From the NCBI GenBank assembly GCA_030248225.1, contig JASANE010030076.1, positions 1 through 64,000 of the forward strand: a stretch of 64,000 bases of DNA. The letters are read 5' to 3'. This DNA is from Trileptium ribeirensis (lineage: Eukaryota; Nematoda; Enoplea; Enoplida; Thoracostomopsidae). The position numbers were made by a program, and so were the translations under genes. This document shows positions 54,401 through 64,000 of this stretch, piece by piece. Position 1 is the first letter of the stretch, and each line of letters opens with the position of its first letter. The notes beneath the pieces are model-generated. The model saw only the letters and a list, made by a program, of their open reading frames with translations, did not search any database and was not told the origin of the DNA.

Positions 54401-57400
54401 CTCTGGATAACAAATAGATGTAGCAAGTTTGGTTGAAGCATCAACCAACTAATACCTTAGCTATATAGGAACAGTGATTTGTCGTTAAACGTTAACATAT
54501 TTCAGGTCTTGACACAAAGCCTGTATAATGAGATGTTAAACATAGTAACACACAATTTTACGCAATCTTAAGATTTCGAACAACATTGAACACCAGGCAG
54601 TCCTCGCGAAGCATCTGATTATGCTCGAGACAAATATGGTGCACACTGATTAAATTTTTTTTGCGAAGATAATCAAAACTGCCACAGGATTCCACAATCT
54701 TGATGCATTTAATCTCAACGGTAATTTTTTATGTTAATTCTGATAGATTATTTTTATTAGCTATGGATCGAATGCTGCGCTGAGAGTAATGGATTAATAG
54801 GATTATTGTAGTATTAAGTGGCTTCCGTATTAGACATTGAAACTGGATGAAGCAAATTATTGTCTTCATGCACTAAATTATCGCAGGTTCTTTATAAACT
54901 TCAAAACTTTTCGTTGTGTGTTTTTGTCAGATCATAAGTGGCCTTAGGAGCTCCAGTACAATAAACCATAAATGACCAAGATGGACTAGTGGTTTATTAT
55001 AAAATATTAGAGCTGGAAGGCAGGAGATGGATGCAAATTGTCAGTGTGCAACCTAAAACTAGATTAAATTTCCAACCTCGCGTAGCGAATTTTTCGATTT
55101 TACGTGTCAACTAAACTATTTTTATTCAAGCGTTACCAAATCTAGTAGACCGTAAATGTAATGATAGGTGCATTATTCTTAAACGCCTTAATGTATGTGA
55201 TGGGTCCAAGATTTTTTTACATTGCACAGAGCACATATATGTCAGAAAAATGCAAAATCCACTGACACAGCAATATTGTCTAAAAATATAAACTCGATGA
55301 AAACTGTAAATCGATACGTAACAATCTTCAAACGTGGTTTTATAATAATTATTGGTTTTGCAATAAAAATCGAAGCCCAGAATTTTACACCAAATGCAGC
55401 TAAAACAGACCATTTGCAACCGTATAAGTTAAACTAGCTAGTAGCAATCGTTATTCTGTTCTACTACTGCTGCGTAACTTTTGAGTAAACTAAACAACTG
55501 CTGCTACAATCTTTATGATTTTTCAGAGCTTGAACAATCTAGAAAGTGGTATGGGCTAGGATACAAAGAATGAAACAAATTGTTTTCCAAACGTGGAAAG
55601 CTTTTTTAACGGTTTGCTGGCTGTAGCCGCGAAATTCCAGTAGCTAGCTTTCTATGTTTACTATTGTCATATATGACCGGTTTTTTGCTGATAATTACGT
55701 TCTACATGCTATAAATTGTTAAAACAAGAATATCTGCAGCGTGGTACAGCTTTTTGGAAAACCCGAATCAGCAAAGTAATGCAAGACACGTTTATTAGAA
55801 CATTACGGAGTGGCCTAGCTCGCTGTCCCATCCTGTCAAACCAGTTCAACTCACACTGGATCTGAATTTTTTAATTAGGGGTTTTTTTTGTTTGAAACAA
55901 ATAAGGGATGCTCTCAGCATATAAAATTAATACTGCACTTGCACTGCCACTGATTGTATACTTGCTATACCATTTATTGTATTGATCTGAACTTATAAAT
56001 GATGAATTTATATACCAAACTCGAGACTAGATCCACAAAAATGAACAAGCACAACGAAGGAAGCATAGGTCACAATATAACAAACTATATGTTGAACTTA
56101 TGACACCAAAATTGTTGACTTCCAACAGCACTTTCGAAGCATCCAGTACGGGTTAAGAGATTTCAATAATTGAATCTGCACAATTTAACTGCCTCAAAGG
56201 TTTCACAATGTATAATTTCACAAATTACACAAATCACGGTTTCGTTTCCATGGCAAAATGTGCATAACGTCAGTGCCTGGGTCGCTAAAACCTTGCACAT
56301 GCTAGCCACAGCGAAGATAAACGTATGTTTCGCACAGTAGGCTCACAAATTTTTTAACGACCTGATTCAGAACTGAGACGACGTTCTTCAATTATTGTCG
56401 GCTGAATTCTGACTGGAATGAACGGAAATCGAAGCGGAGAGTTCGATTTTGAAACACTACCAAACTTTTGTTCAACTTTCCTGAAGTGACTATAGTCAAA
56501 ACAGAACACGCTGAAATTGACGCAGGAAAAAGCATACAGTTTGCTGAAACGAACTGCAATATCATATTAAATATGAGACAGCATTTAACACAGTGGAAAC
56601 ATGCCCTCCCCAAAAAATTGAAATGTTATATTATTTGTCATACAAATACGTAATGCAACAATCATTTTAATGTAATCTTCTCTACAATTTCATTTTATGA
56701 GAATACAACTCATGCATTCGCTATATACGATTACCAACTTAGTATTAAGTACATTGATTAAGCATTTTTATGCTTGTAGCCAATTTTTGTTTCTTTTGTA
56801 ATGTAGATCTACAACGACAGGAGCATACGGCAAAGCATATGCACATATTATTCCACGGAATATAAAATAGACGGAATGTACCATTTAAAATCGCTTAGAA
56901 AGGAGGAGCCGAATTTATCCGTCGACCCGCGTCTGGTATAATGACCAGACCCGACCCGATCCGACCTGGACACGACCCGACTGGGGCCTTTAATGCTGAA
57001 GTCAGGCGAAACAATCTGCATATACTATTTAAGATTATATAATTTTAAAATGATTAGTACGTCTTCGCTTTTGCACAAAATTTTAGACATCTTTCTGTCT
57101 TGAACAAAATGTTTCAGCCAGGCACTGACGCTTCTCCTCACAACTAGCTTTTATCTCTGCGAAATATATTTATACAATGACGAAAAATGCAATTTCGCAT
57201 CCTGAAGGTGTCGTACAGTATGCCACAGGAACCTGTTTCCAAACAAGAAAGTTGCACATACATGCGCGAGGTCCGACGTCCCAGGCTCGGATCAACCAAC
57301 CGGCTGGGGGAGAGGGTGCGGAGCATCAGGTGGCAGATGAGTCAGCGACGCCCCGAGTGTGTCCGAAGCCTAAGACCTTTTAATCCTCCTTCTCCACCAA

Positions 57401-57446
57401 ATGAGCATGTACCCTTGTGGTACTATTTGAGCCACTTATAGTCTAA
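51490..57446. other. AT-rich non-coding stretch, probably intronic or 5' to the C2 exons
   Basis: No convincing exons. Open frames at 52,756-53,010, 55,126-55,437 and 56,392-56,653 look like chance frames. A GC-rich patch at about 57,210-57,380 has a good acceptor-like ccctctcccccag on the minus strand, but no family match. Near 56,930-56,990 a short gacccga/gatccga tandem-like run occurs. Confidence 0.5.
51641..52116 (+). repeat. Direct repeat pair
   Basis: About 170 bases at 51,641-51,815 recur at 51,948-52,116, sharing tatctcatgtagttgctctgg, ttaatacaata, cattaactcag and atccgagcaacagcgtcgt. The copies are clearly diverged. Family unknown. Confidence 0.75.
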
Positions 57447-57786
57447 AATTACAAGTTCAACACTGTTCGCTCAGCGAACAGCGTTGCTTTTAATATGTAT
57501 ATAACTAAGTTAACAACGGCCGCAGGGGAATATAATATGTTTCCCGCGGACTTTTTTCCAATTTCTCACTGAATCTTTTGCCACTAATGGCAACTTAAAA
57601 GTTGAACACAAGTCTTGGTTCGCTCAGAAAAACAAAGTTGCTTTTAATATGTATATGTCTAAGTTAACGACGGCTGCAGGGGAATATAATATGTTTCCCT
57701 CTGACTTTTTTTCAATTTCTCACTGAATCTTTTGCCACTAATGGCAACTGAAATGTTTACCACTGTTTTGGTTTGCTCAGCAAACA
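57447..57786 (+). repeat. Tandem repeat of about 150 bases, 2.2 copies
   Basis: Units at about 57,447-57,600 and 57,601-57,752 share gttgcttttaatatgtata, gcaggggaatataatatgtt and tcactgaatcttttgccact. A third unit is cut short at 57,786, exactly where the LTR of the second large-element copy begins. Confidence 0.85.
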
Positions 57787-59034
57787 TGTAACAGGGCCGC
57801 TTCGGCCCTGTCACGGCATTCCAGGACTTTCGGACTCAAAAGCGCATCGGGAAACGTTGGCGCAGGGCTGGTTGTATACGAAAAGGGCGTATCGTAATCG
57901 ATGAACAATTTTTGTATAAAATACCGTTTATCATAATGAACAATTTTGTATAGAATACTGTTTATAATAATGAACAATTTTGTATAAAATACTGTTTATA
58001 ATAGTGAACAATTTTGTATAAAATACCGTTTATCATAGTGAACAATTTTGTATAGAATACTGTTTATGATAGCGAACAATTTTGTATAAAATACTGTTTA
58101 TAATAGTGAACAATTTTGTATGAAATACTATTTATAGTAATGAACAATTTTGTATGAAATACCGTTTATAGTGATGAACAATTTTGTATAATACTGTTTA
58201 CAATAATGAACAACTTTGTATGAAAATACCGTTTACAGTAGTGAACAATTTTGTATAAAATACCGTTTGTATTAACGAACAATTTTGTATACACTGCCGT
58301 TTATATTAATGAACCATTCTTGTATAACATGCCGTTTGTATTAATGATCATTTTGTGTATGCCCTTATGTTGTGATCTACGATTTTGTTAGGGACGAGTG
58401 TTCCAGTCAGCCCCAAATTATGAGGAAATGAGCCCCAACCGACCTGTAAGACCGAAAATAGAGCTCTATGCCGACGGAAACTGATCTAGTATAGTGAAAT
58501 TAGTCGAAACTACAACTAGCAGGTACTAGGTGTTATGGGGTTGACGGTTACGACCGTCCGGGGATATGAGGCCCCTGGCTGCACGTTCGAGAAAATATGT
58601 TTGTTAGGACGGAAATCAAAAATATTTTATTTACTTGGTTTTAGTAAAATATTAGGTAATGGTTACAGAAAACAACAAGTCCGAATAAGCGGAAATCACA
58701 CTTTGGTAGCACTTGCCACTGTAAGGGACGACGGATGCCGGGCTCATTCGAAGGTCCGTCACCGTCTGCGATATCGTGGTATGGAGGATAACCAGAGTAG
58801 GCTGGTAGAACGCTTTGGGAATCGCGAATGGACATCCAAAGGCACTCCGGACAACGCCGCAACTTCGCTTGTCACACGTAGGGACAATCGCTACTTACGC
58901 TAGGTAGGATTGTCGCCGTGAAACCCGGACCATCACTTTCCATGTAGTTAGGACATGTCATATATAGAATATGTATAGGTATCTATTCATGTGTGTGTGC
59001 TGTTGCTTCTGTGACCTATTGCAGTATGGAACCA
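57787..59034 (+). repeat. 5' LTR of the second copy
   Basis: Begins TGTAACAGGG and ends at about GTATGGAACCA, the counterpart of GTTTGTACCA. Matching internal landmarks include gcattccaggactttcgga, acctagcgtaagta (inverse orientation, near 58,900) and ttattcggac. It carries a 34-bp minisatellite that the first copy lacks. Again no TGG primer site follows. Confidence 0.7.
57898..58362 (+). repeat. 34-bp minisatellite inside the LTR
   Basis: About 13 to 14 units of tgaacaattttgtataaaat followed by actgtttataatag, with point variation and drift toward the right end. There are no spacers, so it is not CRISPR-like. Confidence 0.95.
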
Positions 59035-59566
59035 ATACAAAACCCCACTTTCCGACATTCCCGTCGCCGTACCCCGCGTCAGAACCGGCGCATGCGACCC
59101 CTCGTTTTGTTCGCCGCGACTAGTTGAATCCAACAACAGGCGTCGAACCTCCGCCCGAGCCCCCGTTAACTCGCGGTAGCTGCGCAAGGATGCCTAGAAA
59201 GCAGTCGTCAACTGCTGATGGGCGCCGACAAATCGAGATTTTTCCCTCCACTCTAAAATGGGCGAATCGCCCCTCATTAGATTCGTCTCGATGAGACATC
59301 TCCAAAAATACCCGGCGGGTCTCGCTCCGCCGCCCCGTTAACCCGTACGACCAACAAACGCGCCCCCATTGTAGCCACGACTCTCTCTAACTGCACCAAT
59401 CTTAGTACCATTTTTACGCCTACCGCCCCGGTGGCGGTATCACCCCTCGTTCAAATCGCCGTTGGACGGTGAGTCCAACGATACCCGGCGGGCGTCGCTC
59501 CGCCCATCCGTTAACGCAGGAGAGCCCGCAAAAGCTCCCCATACTAATACATAGAGGAACCCATAA

Positions 59567-60004
59567 GTGGGTTCCAACCCGCTTTTACGTCTAACCCCCT
59601 CGTGTTTGGTATCAATCGACCCCGTTTTCCGTCCTGGGACCGAATTTGGCCCCAGCCCCTCGAAAATGCTCCCGGATTACCCTTGTCCCGCTACCCTTCC
59701 CACACCCGCCTTGTGTCCTCGCTGTCCTTTCGCTTTTGTCCTCGTTCTCTCTCTAACCGACGTTTCTGGTCGGTTTTCTTTTGTTGCTGTGTTGTTGTTG
59801 TTTTTGGTGTGTTGTGAGTGTGTATTTATCCTGAGCGACCTTTCTGTCGCTCAGGACGCCATTCCGTCTGATGTGTGTAGTGTGAGTATTTGTGTGTATA
59901 TATATGTGTTATATTTACATGTAAGGATATATATATATCTATATATAACTGTGTATTCAAGGACACCGAACAAAAAACGGACGGACGAGGACATCGTACA
60001 CTAA
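59567..60004 (+). CDS. Small leader ORF, copy 2
   Basis: 145 codons in the sense of the second copy. The first 33 residues align with the leader ORF at 45,659-46,051 (26 of 33 identical). The middle is hydrophobic (FSFVAVLLLFLVC), and the end is Tyr/Ile-rich from a TA-rich tract. It could encode a small membrane peptide or be an upstream ORF regulating the polyprotein. Confidence 0.35.
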   Translation: MGSNPLLRLTPSCLVSIDPVFRPGTEFGPSPSKMLPDYPCPATLPTPALCPRCPFAFVLVLSLTDVSGRFSFVAVLLLFLVCCECVFILSDLSVAQDAIPSDVCSVSICVYIYVLYLHVRIYIYLYITVYSRTPNKKRTDEDIVH

Positions 60005-62365
60005 AATTCATTAAATTTCAGAGTTTTACGGACGGACAAGACACATACGGATAGGACGAACGGGGGGGGGCGATTTAGGGCCCTCCCGCGGACTCTAGGG
60101 GCCATGGATCAGGGCGCCTGACTAGACAGGAGTGCTTTAAGGGTTGCCCCGTCTCGGGCCTCGAGACGGATGACTTCCCGTCGTCGGCTTCCCCCCGGCA
60201 AGCCGTCGGAACGAGAGGGCTCGCTGAAAATTTTAAATTAAGCTTGAGTTTTTTCGACGTTTTGCTGTGTCCTCGCGACTCGGGTCACTTTCTATAACGA
60301 GATTGAGTTGAGTTGACGAGCGGCCTATCTCGATCACAAAGGCGAAGTCGTTGTTTGCCGACCCAATTAAGACAGGAAATTTAAACAGTCCGAAATAAGG
60401 GACAGATTGCAACTTTTAAGGACATTACAGGGAATTGGGTGACGATTCAACCATCTTGGGACCGGATGTGATCTTAAAGACGTGGGCGTTGGATTGGATT
60501 TCAAAGAACATCCGGCGCTAATTACCGGTTACTCAAGCTTAAAAGCTCAAGTTTCATGAGAAAATCGGGGTTAAAATCACAGATGGTCAACTTCCGAGTA
60601 CTCGGAAGATTAAAACTTAAAGTCGGCGAATTTAATTGAAGCCGACTCTCTTTAAGGACATCGACGGTTTACGGTAGCCGTCAAGGTTCAAATTTCCGGA
60701 AGTGTCCCCAATTGGACACTGAACTAAAACCCAAGAAAAATGGGCGTTGCCCGACCGACGACGATTGGACGGCGACAAAATCGCCATCGTAACATACAGG
60801 CGAAAATTTCGAGGTTACGACCAACGCGTCGAATCTTGGAATCAGTTCGACTTCGACAGCGCGGAGTTCGGTCGACTTTACTGACCGGCTCCGACGCACG
60901 CTTTCCTTGTTCATAGTTTTCATTTGACTCAGGTTTTCTCTCGCTTTTCGTTTTCGCTTCGGATTTACTCGATGGACGGAAGATTTCCGCGCAGGTACAT
61001 ACCTCGCGAAGGGGGTTCAGCTGGTGCTGCCCCGAGGATCGACAGTCGTAAGTGTGAGGAAGGCTTAGTGACAACAGGGGTTTACTTTCCCTGTTAATTG
61101 AAGAGTAACAGACTGTTCGTTTAGTTTCCCCGGAACGTAGCGCACCCCTCGTATTTAGGTAGAAACATTTTCATTCGGGTTCTAACTCCCTGTTCCCACC
61201 GGAATGCTACACCTTTACCCGTTCTGGAATTAATCATCAATATCGAGTTCCGACGTAGGAGACGTTAGGCGGTGGTACAGAGTGCAGTGAGAACTGATCA
61301 AAACTATTCGAAGTCTTTCTGATTCCCCGTGGTCTTAGGTAAGGGTAAGGCACAACAAATTGGACGCCTCTCGTCCAAGTTTTACATGACTTGCTTCTTC
61401 TGAGTTAGGATCGACGAATTTTCCTGAGCCGACCACGGTAAAATTCTTGAACGTGCATACCACGAAATGAGGACTTGCTCAATGATTTGTTTGGATTGTT
61501 TTCCAAATTTGCAGCTTAGCTGAACGTTCAATGCTCATGCCGTGTTTGAGCTTGGACAGAACGCAGATTAGGGACGGGGACTAGCCTCCGTCGGGTTTTA
61601 GGAAACCCTTAAAATTTTGCTTTGTTCTTTGAGCTAGGAAAATTTGGGAGTATAAAAGACAGATCAAATTCTAAGTACTACTACTTGAGTTTAAGGTGTT
61701 TGCTGTACAAACAGATTGCTGTCTAGGGAACGTCTTGGTTTAACTTGTTTGACTTCGACCGTAGGGTATTTGAATCAATTCCGTAAGTATTTCATTCGAA
61801 TGAGAATTTCTTTGCGACGACTGACCGAGCTAACTTTAAACGCTCCTCTAGACCCCGCTTTATTCGAAAGAACGAGCCGGAGGAGTGAACCTCCAGCTGA
61901 ACAAAAATTAGCCGACCTCGACCTAGGACGATGACGCGTCGTTCTACGGTAATAGACAGGTTTTGGACCCAAATAAGAACGCGATCAGAACAATTACATT
62001 TACTAGTGTTCACCACTGCACTACGCAATGGTTCTCTCTCGAGACCATGGTCTAGAAGAAACAAAATTGAGGTTTACCACTGAGCCATCGCTAGAAACCG
62101 CCGTTGCGGGAGAAACACATTGTGTCCCCGCCCTCAAGTAAAATTTTAGGATTTCCAAAAATAAAGAAAACTTAACTCCTCGCCCGGGCCATCTTGGCCC
62201 CAAACCGGGCGAGTGCAAAACCCCTTCTTCTTTTTGGAGCGAGTTGATCGCTGAGTTTAGCCAGGTTTCACTATTTATCATGAGTGCCCGTTAGGCTATG
62301 TACTATGTATGCCAGGTTTCATCTTTTCTATATTTTCAGTAGCAGCGAGCTGCATTTTCCCGTAC

Positions 62366-62515
62366 TATGAGTTGATCCTGCACGGAGAGTTCAGGTCCGC
62401 TGCAGAATCTTGCGCTGTAACCACTCAACCATGGGAACACACCAATGTTTATTATTAAATTGGTGATAACTCAACTGCACTACAGTGCAGTTTAAACACT
62501 GCAACATTGCAGTGT
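62366..62515. promoter_or_regulatory. tRNA-like segment and twin palindromes, copy 2
   Basis: On the minus strand an A box, TGGTTGAGTGG (62,431-62,421), matches the consensus exactly; the B box is degraded (GGATCAACTC). Next to it are AACTGCACT-AC-AGTGCAGTT (62,473-62,492) and ACACTGCAA-CA-TTGCAGTGT (62,496-62,515), each with a 9-bp perfect stem. Order and spacing mirror 42,968-43,134. Confidence 0.6.
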
Positions 62516-64000
62516 AATAAGAAGAAAAGATAGGCGTTAGGGAGAGTCAAAAGTCAAGCAACCGAAGAACGAACAAAAGGACGCAAGCGCGTCCCGGGCC
62601 GATCGCCCAGGGCCCGAGTAGTGCAAACGACCCCGTTAGGTAGGAAACAAGGCTAATTTAGCCTTTCGATAGGTGTGGTCCGTCAGAAAAGGACTCGCCG
62701 CCTCGCCCAAAACCCAACATCAAAATCAAAAAAAAAGAAACTACTGGCTATCGAAGTCAAAGGAAAATCACTTGGCGGGATGATCGTCCAGCAAGTTGTT
62801 TAAAAGGACGCCTCACGCCGCGTTGCAACCCCGACCGTGTCCCGTCGGCTTGAATTAAAGGAAACTGTTCCATTTTTCTTCTTCTTTTGCCCCCCCCAGT
62901 CTTCGTCGTTCGGTCAGTCGTACTGATAGGTAGGTAAGGTCGTCAAATACAATAGGGCGAAAGTATCGATAGGCACTACTGCAAGAGCACCCTGAGAATA
63001 GACGATCGGACGCCCCTTGTCAGATTTTGTAGTCCGTGTCGCTTGGAGCAGTGCCCCAACCAAGATGTAGAGCTCGCGTATTCAGTCCGAACACCGTTTT
63101 TTTCCTCCGCCCATCTTAAGTATCCGTCGCCCAGCGCGACACGCATTAAGGAGCGTTCTCTGAAGCACTCTAGGGCCCCTGCTTAGTGCACTGCATAGCT
63201 AAGTAGTTCGCTAATATTGAGTCGAAGCAGGGATAACCGCCCCTAGTTCGCAACTTGGCGAATAACCGTACGCTCCTCCCTTGTTCATTATGTTTTTACG
63301 TCCCGTGCCACTATGTTGTGTTGAATCGCATTGACAATAGCGAGATATTCCTAGGCTTCCCCGATCCGTTTTATTAGTCTCGCCACTTAGGAACACTCGC
63401 CCCTTGATAACTGTTGATTTATGTAAATAAATTTTGTATCTTAGACATTGCGTTCCGACTTATTTCATTCCGAGACGCTAGGGAGTTCGGCTTTTCTATG
63501 GTTTGTCCGTTCGGACGAGCAGGTGCTGCTCGTCATGGCTTGTGGGCGAGAATGTCACAAACACTGGCGAGCCGAGCCTTCTGTCACTGTTGTTTACGCT
63601 CTAAGGAAATACCCGGATAACACGAGCAAATGTTTATTAATGTAAGATCGATACTCAAAATTTGTTAGGAACACACTCGATTTAAATGAGCTAAAATCTT
63701 CACTGGTCAAAGTACCAGTACGCTTGCTTAGAATTTGCTGATAAGCGCAGGCCACGCCATTGATAATCCGACATTAAAACACTCAGGGCCCGTCGGAACC
63801 CTGTGGGGGCCACATAGGTCAATGCTCTAACACGGAGCATACCAGGATTTTTTTAGCAGATCATCTTGAGCTTCAAATTTCTAGGGACATTTTCACACTT
63901 CGTTTCAACACTTATCACACTGAAATAGAACTAAACAACTTCCGATGAGTCTAAGGTAGGGAATAGCGGCTAAGCTCCATGACCTGCGAGCAGGTGTTGG

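Larger units (their letters stand above)
57787..64000 (+). mobile_element. Second copy of the large element family, 5' LTR and leader, runs off the window
   Basis: It starts TGTAACAGGGCCGCTTCGGC, matching the LTR start of the first copy, and is homologous in inverted orientation to about 41.3-47.67 kb throughout, up to the last bases of the window. Orientation is plus, so its polyprotein should lie beyond 64,000. Divergence is high, with scattered indels, so this is another subfamily or an old copy. Confidence 0.8.

Noticed and set aside
57177..57441. GC-rich possible exon
   Set aside because: There are open frames on both strands and a good acceptor-like tract on the minus strand, but no family match and no partner exon with a suitable phase.
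57898..58362. CRISPR-like array
   Set aside because: Units abut directly with no unique spacers, they vary gradually, and the locus is eukaryotic LTR sequence; this is a minisatellite.

Overview
The window is animal (invertebrate) genomic DNA made mostly of transposable elements. The evidence is a spliced synaptotagmin-type C2 gene fragment, a non-LTR retrotransposon, BEL/Pao and Ty3/gypsy remnants and a cut-and-paste transposon, with AT-rich introns between them. No bacterial operons, rRNA genes or CRISPR arrays were seen. The phylum cannot be fixed from this sequence alone; a nematode or another invertebrate is plausible.

Layout. 1-7,030: decayed minus-strand Ty3/gypsy-like gag and low-complexity sequence, split by a LINE fragment (484-1,994) and followed by two tandem LTR-like copies. 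8,809-10,787: a Ginger-like DNA transposon with CCGG target duplication, a broken integrase-like transposase and an intact OTU-protease ORF. 14,226-17,340: a truncated, frameshifted BEL/Pao element. 17,683-22,963: a decayed minus-strand Ty3/gypsy element.

22,964-47,674: the centrepiece, a roughly 24.7 kb minus-strand LTR element. It has 1.1 kb LTRs, a 6.4 kb leader, and one uninterrupted reading frame of about 4,700 codons. The frame runs gag - acidic region - unrecognised Cys/His domain - Env-like fusion glycoprotein - protease - RT - RNase H - integrase - long Pro/acidic tail. A separate 3' ORF fuses a NADAR (YbiA-like) domain to an SGNH-hydrolase-like domain. Env inside the gag-pol frame, with an ADP-ribose-type enzyme in the usual env slot, is the most striking feature of the window.

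47,728-51,489: two minus-strand exons of a host C2-domain gene, with compatible splice phases. 57,787-64,000: the 5' LTR and leader of a second, diverged copy of the same family on the plus strand, head to head with the first and running off the window. Comparing the two leaders shows conserved twin hairpins, a tRNA-like segment with pol III boxes, and a small sense ORF. The pair also explains the large inverted repeat (about 41.3-47.7 kb against 57.8-64.0 kb).
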